Assembly: GCA_905215045.1 (NCBI GenBank)
Contig: CAJMOO010000078.1
Coordinates: forward strand, 1-8,289
DNA from: an uncultured bacterium
GTDB taxonomy: Bacteria > Bacillota_A > Clostridia > Lachnospirales > Lachnospiraceae
Reading direction: 5' to 3'
DNA: 8,289 nucleotides
Part shown: positions 1 through 5,930 of the stretch, one piece after another
Position numbering within the stretch: the stretch's first letter is position 1
Layout: each line of letters starts with the position of its first letter
Notes under the pieces: model-generated
Database searches by the model: none
What the model was told of the DNA's origin: nothing
What the model saw: only the letters and a program-made list of their open reading frames with translations
Program-made: the position numbers and the translations under genes

Positions 1-27
1 TATTTTTTATCATATACCAGAAGTCTA
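1..27. repeat. Right end of an E-family palindromic element, cut by window start
   Basis: Bases 1-27 match the right end of the full-length element E1 (1404-1430) at 26 of 27 positions, including the inverted terminal motif that reads TAGACTTCTGGTATATG on the minus strand. The rest of this copy would lie to the left of the window, so its arms and core cannot be checked. It is the left member of the first E-F-E composite. Confidence 0.7.
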
Positions 28-73
28 AAGTGTGGACAATTACAAGATTGGAAAATTTAAGTGGATGTGTATG
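1..73 (+). repeat. Direct repeat, copy A (partner 1404-1476)
   Basis: Bases 1-73 match 1404-1476 without gaps at 68 of 73 positions. The repeat covers the end of an E element, a unique-looking linker and the left arm of the F palindrome. A second block follows in the same order: 206-246 matches 1533-1573 at 35 of 41 positions. The 132 bases between the blocks in copy A and the 56 in copy B are not obviously related. The E-F junction is therefore duplicated as a unit on both sides of the gene at 417-1160. Confidence 0.85.
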
Positions 74-228
74 GAGAACAGTATTGATTGTAAAATAGGG
101 GATTTTTAAACAGAAGGTAATGTTATTATGTGTCATAAACATCTCGATAAATCGGTGCTTATGCATCTCTTTAAATTTCCGTTTACGAATACAAAAATTA
201 TTATCCAATACCGTTTAACATACACACC
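64..228. repeat. F-family palindrome, copy A
   Basis: The arm at 64-86 and the reverse complement of 206-228 share about 18 of 23 positions, including TGTGTATG near the outer end and GTATTG at the inner end. The interior (87-205) is AT-rich, has no convincing reading frame, and shows no match to the interior of the second F copy (1468-1554). It looks like the same terminal repeat around different cargo. No function can be assigned. Confidence 0.5.
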
Positions 229-243
229 CTGTAGTGATTTGAA

Positions 244-311
244 TAGCGTTCCGTTGTATGAGATATAAATATTTGTTCTTATCTTATTTCTATCTCATAC
301 ATGAAACACTA
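244..311. repeat. Mini E element lacking the core (E3)
   Basis: This 68-bp hairpin occupies the same place relative to its F palindrome as full-length E2 does relative to F copy B, after the shared block ending TTTGAATAG. The ends resemble the E terminal motif: TAGCGTTCCGTTGTATG on the left, TAGTGTTTCATGTATG on the right (reverse complement). The inner arms GTATGAGATA and TATCTCATAC pair (255-264 with 291-300). Only about 25 bases separate the paired arms, so the roughly 100-base core of E1 and E2 is absent. It is read as an internally deleted or minimal member. Confidence 0.55.
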
Positions 312-384
312 TTACAAATCAGAATTTAAGAAAATCATAAGTATATTTCACATTTTCCGTTATATTTCGCAACACCGCTCGATG

Positions 385-390
385 TATAAT
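385..390 (+). promoter_or_regulatory. Probable -10 box for the gene at 417
   Basis: A perfect TATAAT lies 32 bases before the ATG and 9 bases before the ribosome site. No good -35 hexamer is present at 16-18 bases upstream, so the promoter is supported by the -10 alone. Confidence 0.45.
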
Positions 391-416
391 AACAACATAA
401 GGAGGTGCATTGCAGG

Positions 417-1160
417 ATGAGACGTATAACAGTTTATTTTATCTGCCTCTTCATGATGCTAGGAAATATAAAGTTCGTATCCGCAGATACAGAGATCAAC
501 AGGATCATGAACAATAAAAATCAAGATGTTTTGTTTGTGGGATCTGTAACTTATGTTTCAGATAACTATTTTGTTTTAAGTGCAAAGGATTATATCAACA
601 CAGAATCAACATCAGAAGCAATTGCAAAAAGAACGGAAGATCATCGATATGTCATCATGAAGAATGAAAATATAAAATATACGTCATCCTATCATGAGAA
701 AACAACGGTTGAAGAAGGAGATCATGTGATTGCATCATTAAAGAAGACAAAAGGGAAATGGACCATTTCCAACGGGTTATATGAAACAGACAGTGATGAT
801 TATCAGACACTAGCCGTAAAAGCATATAATAAAAATCCGGATGTCCAAAGTATTATGTTAAAATACTTCGTTAACACAGATGGAATGATGAAAAAATTCT
901 CCTGTAACACAGATGGAAGTAAAGTTTATTACCAAAGCAAAAAGATTTATGATGCGAGGTGGAATATGAAGAAATATTTAACGATTGAAGAGATTAGAAA
1001 TTCAGAGAAGCTAAAACAAATGGATCATAAAACAAGTCTGGTAGATGATATAGAAGAAAAAACGACGTTTAAAACACGAAAATGGATTATGTTTGTGATT
1101 GATATGGCAGCAATTGTGGTAGTTATTGGGCTGCTTAAGAATCGGAAGAAGAAATTTTAA
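417..1160 (+). CDS. Exported, C-terminally membrane-anchored protein of unknown function
   Basis: I do not recognise this 247-residue protein. The N-terminus is a signal peptide: two arginines at 2-3, a hydrophobic run at about 4-20, and a likely cleavage after VSA (21-23). Residues about 223-240 form one hydrophobic helix followed by the basic tail KNRKKKF, which predicts an outside ectodomain and an inside C-terminus. The ectodomain (24-220) alternates hydrophobic and charged residues as in a beta-rich fold; residues 37-55 and 98-121 could be strands of an OB-like barrel, but this is only an impression. It has a single cysteine, at 163, after the signal region. The ATG at 417 is preferred over an in-frame GTG at 405 because that GTG overlaps the ribosome site AAGGAGG (399-405), which sits 11 bases before the ATG. 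The gene stands alone, flanked on both sides by palindromic repeats. Confidence 0.75.
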   Translation: MRRITVYFICLFMMLGNIKFVSADTEINRIMNNKNQDVLFVGSVTYVSDNYFVLSAKDYINTESTSEAIAKRTEDHRYVIMKNENIKYTSSYHEKTTVEEGDHVIASLKKTKGKWTISNGLYETDSDDYQTLAVKAYNKNPDVQSIMLKYFVNTDGMMKKFSCNTDGSKVYYQSKKIYDARWNMKKYLTIEEIRNSEKLKQMDHKTSLVDDIEEKTTFKTRKWIMFVIDMAAIVVVIGLLKNRKKKF

Positions 1161-1166
1161 TTTGTA

Positions 1167-1178
1167 AGTTGGCCAACT
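1167..1178. repeat. 12-bp perfect palindrome AGTTGGCCAACT
   Basis: A loopless 12-bp palindrome lies 6 bases after the stop of the 417-1160 gene and just outside the left end of element E1. It has no T-run and is not a terminator. Role unknown; it may be chance. Confidence 0.35.
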
Positions 1179-1179
1179 G

Positions 1180-1430
1180 TAGATTTCGAGTATATGATAA
1201 AAAATAAATAAGCAACCGAAAGCGATGCGGTGGAATTTTGCTCATATTTTGAACAAATCGCTGATTCGCCCAATTTCCTACGAAAACTCGCTCTGGAGTT
1301 TGTCTAAGACCAAAGTCTTTGAAGCTCAGACATTCGTCCAATTGGGCTGCGAATTTATTCAAAATATGGCAAAATTCCAATGCATCATTTTCGGTTGCTT
1401 ATTTATTTTTTATCATATACCTGAAGTCTA
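1180..1430 (-). repeat. Full-length E-family palindromic element (E1)
   Basis: The element is about 251 bp and has no protein of its own. Ends: TAGATTTCGAGTATATG (1180-1196) and, inverted, TAGACTTCAGGTATATG (1414-1430). Arms: 1190-1221 pairs perfectly with 1389-1420 (32 bp). Further helices are 1231-1240 with 1370-1379 and 1243-1252 with 1359-1368, separated by small mismatched bulges. The apical core (1255-1356) matches that of E2 when read on the minus strand, so E1 is inverted relative to E2. Small open frames inside it, on both strands, follow the palindrome and show no start signals, so I do not treat them as genes. It could be a miniature mobile element or a structured RNA locus; the sequence does not decide. 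Confidence 0.8.
1255..1356 (-). other. Candidate structured core of E1
   Basis: Read on the minus strand, the core starts AAATTCGCAG (1356-1347) and ends GAATCAGCGATTT (1267-1255). CCCAATT of the minus strand (1346-1340) pairs with AATTGGG (1275-1269). A hairpin AAGAC-loop-GTCTT lies at 1306-1319, enclosed by TGTCT/AGACA (1301-1305 with 1328-1332). A small hairpin CGAGTTTTCG lies at 1290-1281. The order of conserved blocks is the same as in E2. Whether it is transcribed is unknown. Confidence 0.5.
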
Positions 1431-1476
1431 AAGTGTGGGCAATTACAAGATTGGAAAACTTGAGTGGGTGTGTATG
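1404..1476 (+). repeat. Direct repeat, copy B (partner 1-73)
   Basis: This is the second copy of the 73-bp repeat. The five differences lie at offsets in the E end (1), the linker (1) and the approach to the F arm (3). The companion block is 1533-1573. Together they show that the E-linker-F arrangement was duplicated, not just the individual hairpins. Confidence 0.85.
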
Positions 1477-1554
1477 TTAAATGTTATTGTTTTTCAATTT
1501 TTGTAGTGGTAGACAGTGTTTATTATAAATACCAATACCGTATAACATATACAC
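1468..1554. repeat. F-family palindrome, copy B
   Basis: The arm at 1468-1489 and the reverse complement of 1533-1554 agree at 18 of 22 positions, sharing GTGT, TATGTTA and TATTG. The loop region is only about 43 bases and contains a promoter-like pair reading toward E2. Like copy A, it sits between two E-family elements. Confidence 0.55.
1501..1529 (+). promoter_or_regulatory. Weak promoter candidate inside F, reading toward E2
   Basis: TTGTAG (1501-1506) and TATAAA (1524-1529) are separated by 17 bases. The -10 matches consensus at five of six positions and the -35 at three of six. If active, the transcript would start near 1536 and run through E2 with its core in the sense orientation. 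AT-rich DNA gives such matches by chance, so support is modest. Confidence 0.3.
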
Positions 1555-1570
1555 TGTGTTGTGGTTTGAA

Positions 1571-1854
1571 TAGACTTCAGGTGTATGTGACAGAAATAAA
1601 AGAAAAACAAATATTTGAAAGAATCCAGGTGGCAAACATGAGCACTTTTTGAGTGCGTTTTTTACAAATTCGCAGTGCCTGTGGTTGGATGTCTGACCGT
1701 TGCTGCGGGCATTTTGGCTCGCAGCGAGGAAGTTTCCAAAGGAACAGGCACGGATCAGCGATTTGTAAAAAACGCTCTCAAAAATGCGGAGTTGCCACCT
1801 GATTCTTTCAAATATTTGTTTTTCTTTTATTTCTGTCACATACACGTAAGCCTA
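1571..1854 (+). repeat. Full-length E-family palindromic element (E2)
   Basis: The element is about 284 bp. Ends: TAGACTTCAGGTGTATG (1571-1587) and, inverted, TAGGCTTACGTGTATG (1839-1854). Arms: 1581-1625 pairs with 1801-1845 over 45 bp without a mismatch. After a single bulged C (1626), 1627-1635 pairs with 1792-1800. A looser helix with T-runs leads to the core (1666-1764). Apart from the terminal motif, the stem sequence is unlike that of E1, although both are near-perfect hairpins. The right end lies 14 bases before the extended -10 box of pdp. Open frames in the element on both strands are by-products of the palindrome. Confidence 0.8.
1666..1764 (+). other. Candidate structured core of E2
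   Basis: The core starts AAATTCGCAG (1666-1675) and ends GATCAGCGATTT (1753-1764); AAAT and CGC pair with GCG and ATTT. TGCCTGT (1676-1682) pairs with ACAGGCA (1744-1750). The hairpin GCTGCG/CGCAGC spans 1702-1725, and the small hairpin GGAAGTTTCC lies at 1728-1737. The unpaired blocks GATGTCTGA (1688-1696) and AGGAA (1740-1744) are also present in E1. Compared with E1, five of the seven pairs in the TGCCTGT helix differ, and every change keeps pairing. This is the best evidence that the fold matters. Confidence 0.5.
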
Positions 1855-1867
1855 CCTACAAATTTTG

Positions 1868-1876
1868 TGTTATACT
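1868..1876 (+). promoter_or_regulatory. Extended -10 promoter of pdp
   Basis: TGTTATACT is a TGn extended -10 (TATACT at 1871-1876). No acceptable -35 is present: that position falls in the right end of element E2 (about 1848-1853). Extended -10 promoters can work without a -35, which fits. The start point would be near 1883 and the leader about 26 bases. Confidence 0.5.
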
Positions 1877-1908
1877 ATATACAACAAAAAGCAAAGGAGG
1901 CCGAATCT

Positions 1909-3213
1909 ATGAGAATGTATGATCTGATACTAAAAAAGAGACAAGGGAAACCTTTGACGAAAGATGAAATCCAATGGATGATCCGTGAATACACAGATGG
2001 CAGGATACCGGATTATCAGATGTCAGCTTTGTTGATGGCGATCTGTTTTCAAGGGCTTGATAAAGAAGAAACTTATGAGCTTACGATGGCAATGGCGCGA
2101 AGTGGTGAGATGCTTGATCTGTCTCAGATTCAGGGGATCAAGATTGATAAGCATAGTACGGGAGGGGTTGGAGATAAGACTTCTTTGGCGTTGACACCGA
2201 TTGTTGCTTCGCTTGGAATCCCGGTTGCTAAGATGTCTGGGCGTGGACTTGGTCATACTGGGGGTACGATCGATAAACTGGAGAGTATTCCAGGTTTTTC
2301 AACACAGCTTGAAGATGATGCGTTTGAAGAACAAGTGAATTCAATTTGTATTTCAATCATGGGGCAGACGAAGGATCTTGCACCAGCAGATAAATTGTTG
2401 TATGCATTGCGGGATGTGACCGCAACGGTGGATCAGATTTCTTTGATCGCAAGCAGTATTATGAGTAAGAAGCTGGCAGCAGGAGCAGATGCAATCTTGT
2501 TGGATGTAAAGACCGGAAGCGGTGCATTTATGAAAGAAGAGTCGGATGCGATACAACTTGCCAAAGAGATGGTAGAGATCGGAAAGAGTGCCGGAAGGAA
2601 GATGACGGCTGTGATCACGAATATGGATGAACCTCTTGGAATGGCAGTTGGAAATATTCTGGAAGTCAAAGAAGCGATCGACACATTAAAAGGCAATGGA
2701 CCAGATGATTTTGTGGAGCTTATTGAGACACTGGCTTCGCATATGCTGATCCTTGGCGGTGCAGTAAAGGATTTTGATGAAGGACTTATGAGAGTCCGGG
2801 AATCTATTCAAAGTGGGAAAGCATTGGATAAATTCAAACAATTTGTTGCTGCACAAGGTGGTGATACGAAATACATTGATCATCCAGAGTTATTTGAACA
2901 GGCAGATATTATAGAAGAAATACGATCAGAACAAGATGGATTTGTCGGAAGTATTGATGCACAGGAAATGGGAATCTGCTCTTTGATCCTTGGTGGAGGA
3001 AGAGAAACGAAGGAAAGTGTGATCGATCCAACGGTTGGACTTGTTTTCTCAAAGAAGGTTGCGGATCCTGTGAAGAAAGGCGATGTGCTTGCAACGATTT
3101 ATGGAAATGATGAAGAAAAAGTAAAACAGGCAGTTCTTCATTTTAAAGAAAACTACCATATAATAGAAGAAAAACCAACGAAACCGATAATGATCCGGGA
3201 AGTATTATCTTAA
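1909..3213 (+). CDS. pdp: Pyrimidine-nucleoside phosphorylase
   Basis: This cytoplasmic salvage enzyme reversibly cleaves uridine, thymidine or deoxyuridine with phosphate to give the base and (deoxy)ribose-1-phosphate. The protein has 434 residues, the usual length for Bacillus-type enzymes (about 433). It has the helical N-terminal domain (about 1-70), the phosphorylase domain (about 75-300) and the C-terminal PYNP domain (about 345-420). The phosphate and cation site KHSTGGVGDK is at 81-90, and the family signature SGRGLGHTGGT-DKLE at 110-125. The base-binding residues known from Bacillus enzymes are visible as R168, S183 and K187, and K108 is present. The start at 1909 is set by AAAGGAGG (1893-1900), 8 bases upstream; the open frame extends in phase back to 1675, but only through repeat E2. 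It is followed 37 bases later by a lipoprotein gene, probably co-transcribed. The broad pyrimidine enzyme is favoured over a strict thymidine phosphorylase (deoA) by similarity to Bacillus Pdp. Confidence 0.95.
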   Translation: MRMYDLILKKRQGKPLTKDEIQWMIREYTDGRIPDYQMSALLMAICFQGLDKEETYELTMAMARSGEMLDLSQIQGIKIDKHSTGGVGDKTSLALTPIVASLGIPVAKMSGRGLGHTGGTIDKLESIPGFSTQLEDDAFEEQVNSICISIMGQTKDLAPADKLLYALRDVTATVDQISLIASSIMSKKLAAGADAILLDVKTGSGAFMKEESDAIQLAKEMVEIGKSAGRKMTAVITNMDEPLGMAVGNILEVKEAIDTLKGNGPDDFVELIETLASHMLILGGAVKDFDEGLMRVRESIQSGKALDKFKQFVAAQGGDTKYIDHPELFEQADIIEEIRSEQDGFVGSIDAQEMGICSLILGGGRETKESVIDPTVGLVFSKKVADPVKKGDVLATIYGNDEEKVKQAVLHFKENYHIIEEKPTKPIMIREVLS

Positions 3214-3250
3214 ATCTATTTGCATAAAATGATAAAAAGGATAGAGATCC

Positions 3251-3655
3251 ATGAAACAAAGAATCTGGATATTTATTTTTAGTATTATTTTATGTGTGAT
3301 TTTGACAGGATGTATCAAAAAGGATGAACGAGGGCAAAAACAGAAGGTTGTATATGTTGTCTGTAGAAGAAGTGTGATCCCGGTACAATTAGGCAAACTG
3401 ATCGATGAACAAAAGAGGGAAGCATTTCATTTTACATATACGACAGGTGGTTTTACTTATTATGTGATCGGATATGGAAGACAGCCGGGGAGCGACTATA
3501 AGATCAAGGTTAGAGAATTTAGTGCAGACCGGACACATATTTATATTGATACGATACTGACAGGGGTTACAAAAGAGCACCAGAAGTATGGAAAATCTTA
3601 TCCATATATTGTACTAAAAAGCCAGTTTTACGAAAAAGATGTGATTTTTCACTAA
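3251..3655 (+). CDS. Small lipoprotein with a PrcB-like C-terminal domain
   Basis: The protein has 134 residues. Residues 1-21 form a lipoprotein signal peptide: MKQR, a hydrophobic run, then the lipobox LTGC, with the lipidated cysteine at 21. The mature protein would be anchored to the outer face of the membrane. Its C-terminal half (about 65-134) reads like the PrcB_C family: a GYGRQPGSDYKIKV stretch, resembling the family's G-x-x-P-GGY-I-V pattern, then a hydrophobic strand with DTILTG and a closing YPYIVLK strand. PrcB was first described as part of a Treponema protease complex; in Firmicutes the domain is mostly uncharacterised, so function is open. The ribosome site is weak (AAAAGG, about 10 bases before the ATG). 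Tight spacing after pdp suggests shared transcription; ftsH downstream has its own promoter. A link to proteolysis through FtsH is only suggested by position. Confidence 0.7.
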   Translation: MKQRIWIFIFSIILCVILTGCIKKDERGQKQKVVYVVCRRSVIPVQLGKLIDEQKREAFHFTYTTGGFTYYVIGYGRQPGSDYKIKVREFSADRTHIYIDTILTGVTKEHQKYGKSYPYIVLKSQFYEKDVIFH

Positions 3656-3682
3656 AATTATAAAAAGTTTAGAATAGTTTTA

Positions 3683-3711
3683 TTGATTTATAAAATCAGA
3701 AAACATATAAT
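3683..3711 (+). promoter_or_regulatory. Promoter of ftsH
   Basis: TTGATT (3683-3688) and a perfect TATAAT (3706-3711) are separated by 17 bases, giving a leader of about 25 bases. A 15-base inverted repeat TGATTTATAAAATCA (3684-3698) overlaps the -35 and spacer and could be an operator. A weaker alternative pair is TTTAGA (3668-3673) with TAAAAT (3691-3696), also at 17 bases. Confidence 0.65.
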
Positions 3712-3742
3712 GGTGCTTATGAATCAAAGGAGGAGCTGACAT

Positions 3743-5782
3743 TTGAATAATCAACAGAATAATAAGAATGATAAAAATGATAAAGATAACAAGAAGAAAA
3801 ACGCGAAGATTCTTGCAATCTTCCTGATCGTTTCAATTCTTGGTACTTTCTTTTTTAATTCGATTTTAACAAAATGGAGAAACGGAACGGAGAAAACGAT
3901 TTCGTACAATAAATTTGTCACAATGCTTGATAAAGATCAGGTAAAAAGTGTAAAGGTCACAGACAGCCAGTTGAAAGTGACACCAAAGAACGAGGGAAAT
4001 CCTTTTTACAAGACAACATATACGGTACAGAGGATCAGCGGAGATTATGAACTGGTGAATCGTCTGATCAAGAGTAAGATCGCATTTGAACAGGAACCAG
4101 AAGATCCGATGGATACTTTCTTATCGATATTGATCAGTTTGATCCCTACGATCGTGATCTTTGGATTCCTTGTCATGATGATGCGAAGAAGCAGCGGAAT
4201 GATGGGGGTTGGAAAGTCCAATGCGAAGGTATATGTTGAGAAGAAGACAGGAGTGACATTTGCAGATGTTGCGGGACAGGGAGAAGCGAAGGAAACACTG
4301 ACAGAGATGGTAGATTTTCTTCATCACCCAGAACGATACACAGAGATTGGTGCGAAGCTGCCAAAAGGTGCATTGCTTGTAGGACCTCCGGGTACTGGTA
4401 AGACATTGCTTGCCAAAGCAGTAGCAGGAGAAGCAGGAGTTCCATTCTTTTCACTTTCTGGATCTGACTTTGTAGAGATGTTTGTCGGAGTCGGAGCATC
4501 CAGAGTTCGTGACTTATTTAAACAGGCACAGCAGATGGCACCATGTATTATTTTTATTGATGAGATCGACGCTATTGGTAAGAGTCGTGATAATGGAATG
4601 CATGGTGGAGGAAATGATGAACGTGAACAGACATTGAATGCTTTACTTGCAGAGATGGATGGATTTGATACATCCAAAGGTATCATTATTCTTGCAGCAA
4701 CAAACCGTCCAGAAGTCTTAGACAAAGCCCTTCTTCGTCCAGGACGTTTTGACCGCCGTGTTATTGTAGAACGCCCAGATTTAAAGGGAAGAATTGAGAC
4801 ATTAAAAGTACATGCCAAAGATGTGAAGATGGATGAGACCGTTGATTTTGAAGAAATCGCACTGGCAACCAGTGGAGCTGTTGGATCTGATCTTGCCAAT
4901 ATGATCAACGAAGCAGCACTTGGAGCTGTCAAGGCAGGAAGAAAGGCTGTTTCACAGAAAGACTTATTTGAAGCAGTGGAAGTTGTCATTGCTGGTAAAG
5001 AGAAGAAGGACAGAATTCTTGGCGATGAAGAGAAACACATCGTTGCATACCATGAAGTCGGACATGCACTGGTTATGGCATTGCAAAAAGAATCAGAACC
5101 AGTACAGAAGATCACTATCGTACCTCGTACCATGGGAGCACTTGGATATACAATGCAGCGTCCAGAAGAAGAAAAATACTTAAATAAGAAGGATGAGATG
5201 TTAGCAGACCTTGTATCATTCTTCGGTGGACGTGCGGCAGAAGAAGTGAAGTTTAACTCTGTCACAACAGGAGCATCCAATGATATTGAGCGTGCCACAG
5301 CGATCGCAAGAGCGATGGTAACACAGTATGGTATGTCCGATGAATTTGGATTGATCGGTTTAGAGTCCATTACAAACCGATACTTAGATGGACGTGCAGT
5401 TATGAACTGTGCAGAGACAACAGCAGCGAAAGTCGATGAAGTTGTCATGAAGATGTTAAAAGAAGCTTACGCCAAAGCAGTCACATACATTCGTGAAAAT
5501 ATGGACATTCTTGACGAAGCAGCAGAGTTTTTGATCCAGCGTGAGACGATCACAGGAAAAGAATTCATGGAAATCTTCAACAAATACAAGAATCCAGTAG
5601 AAGAGTCTGATAAAAATGTATCAGAGACAGATGAAAATGTATCAGAAACAGATGAAAATGATGCAGAAACTCCAGGGCCAGAGGTAAAAACAGATTCTGA
5701 GATCAAGACAGAAGAAGAAAATACATCGACATATAATACTGGATATGCCCAGTGGGTGGAAGATGATGACGATGAAGAATAA
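3743..5782 (+). CDS. ftsH: ATP-dependent zinc metalloprotease FtsH
   Basis: FtsH is a membrane-bound AAA+ protease that forms hexamers, extracts misfolded or short-lived membrane and cytosolic proteins and degrades them. This protein has 679 residues. In order: a very polar N-terminus rich in N, D and K (1-20), membrane helix 1 (about 22-42), an extracellular domain (about 43-123), and membrane helix 2 (about 125-147). The AAA domain follows, with Walker A GPPGTGKT (214-221), pore loop MFVGVG (246-251), Walker B IIFIDEID (269-276) and arginine-finger region [21 protein letters not shown] (318-338). The zinc site is H437-E-V-G-H441 (most family members have HEAGH), with D514 in [12 protein letters not shown] as the third ligand. 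Residues about 618-679 form a long acidic tail with a short repeat, beyond the protease domain. The start is TTG, supported by AAAGGAGG (3726-3733), 9 bases upstream. It has its own promoter and terminator. Confidence 0.97.
   Translation: MNNQQNNKNDKNDKDNKKKNAKILAIFLIVSILGTFFFNSILTKWRNGTEKTISYNKFVTMLDKDQVKSVKVTDSQLKVTPKNEGNPFYKTTYTVQRISGDYELVNRLIKSKIAFEQEPEDPMDTFLSILISLIPTIVIFGFLVMMMRRSSGMMGVGKSNAKVYVEKKTGVTFADVAGQGEAKETLTEMVDFLHHPERYTEIGAKLPKGALLVGPPGTGKTLLAKAVAGEAGVPFFSLSGSDFVEMFVGVGASRVRDLFKQAQQMAPCIIFIDEIDAIGKSRDNGMHGGGNDEREQTLNALLAEMDGFDTSKGIIILAATNRPEVLDKALLRPGRFDRRVIVERPDLKGRIETLKVHAKDVKMDETVDFEEIALATSGAVGSDLANMINEAALGAVKAGRKAVSQKDLFEAVEVVIAGKEKKDRILGDEEKHIVAYHEVGHALVMALQKESEPVQKITIVPRTMGALGYTMQRPEEEKYLNKKDEMLADLVSFFGGRAAEEVKFNSVTTGASNDIERATAIARAMVTQYGMSDEFGLIGLESITNRYLDGRAVMNCAETTAAKVDEVVMKMLKEAYAKAVTYIRENMDILDEAAEFLIQRETITGKEFMEIFNKYKNPVEESDKNVSETDENVSETDENDAETPGPEVKTDSEIKTEEENTSTYNTGYAQWVEDDDDEE
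5613..5654 (+). repeat. Tandem 21-bp repeat in the ftsH tail
   Basis: Two 21-bp units, 5613-5633 and 5634-5654, differ at one base; a third starts (AAAATG) and then diverges. They encode the repeated seven-residue unit NVSETDE in the acidic C-terminal tail, at about residues 625-638. The unit length keeps the frame, so copy number could change without breaking the gene. Confidence 0.8.
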
Positions 5783-5823
5783 TCTGTCAGAGTCAGTGAA
5801 CAAAATAAAATAGCGAAAAGCAT

Positions 5824-5867
5824 AAAAATGCGGAGACGATCGATTAAACGAATGTCTCCGCATTTTT
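5824..5867. terminator. Bidirectional intrinsic terminator between ftsH and the SDR gene
   Basis: AAAAATGCGGAGAC (5824-5837) pairs perfectly over 14 bp with 5854-5867 around a 16-base loop. The GC-rich part GCGGAGAC is flanked by five A on the left and five T on the right, so it terminates on both strands. It lies 41 bases after the ftsH stop and 63 bases beyond the stop of the converging minus-strand gene. Confidence 0.9.
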
Positions 5868-5930
5868 CCATATAGCTGATATAAAAGGATGCCAAAGGTA
5901 AAAAATACATTCTATCCTCAGCAGGTCTTG

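Noticed and set aside
405..416. GTG start for the exported protein
   Set aside because: This GTG overlaps the ribosome site itself. The ATG at 417 gives a proper signal peptide beginning MRR.
1190..1420. E1 as a simple intrinsic terminator for the upstream gene
   Set aside because: The right arm is followed by a T-rich stretch, but the enclosed loop is too long and branched for a standard terminator, and the shared core and ends show that it is a repeat element. It might still stop transcription incidentally.
1642..1663. Small terminator-like hairpin GCAC...GTGC followed by a T-run inside E2
   Set aside because: The stem is only 4 bp, and the bases take part in the longer E2 arm pairing, so it is unlikely to act on its own.
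1135..1845. Several small open frames inside E1 and E2 on both strands (62-122 residues)
   Set aside because: They lie wholly in palindromic DNA, so each appears on both strands with mirrored sequence. None has a ribosome site, and their residues follow the hairpin rather than any protein family. Such frames are likely annotated as hypothetical proteins elsewhere, but I do not support them as genes.
1..1860. CRISPR array or tRNA-related attachment site
   Set aside because: The repeats are few, long and palindromic, with no regular spacers, and no tRNA gene or integrase is present.
1675..1908. N-terminal extension of pyrimidine-nucleoside phosphorylase by 78 residues
   Set aside because: The in-phase extension runs through the core and right arm of E2 and the pdp promoter. 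The strong ribosome site at 1893-1900 and the length of known homologues fix the start at 1909.
4324..5448. Long open frame antisense to ftsH (374 residues)
   Set aside because: It is a shadow of the strongly coding ftsH frame. The protein is Ser/Ala-rich with no recognisable domain, and there is no ribosome site.
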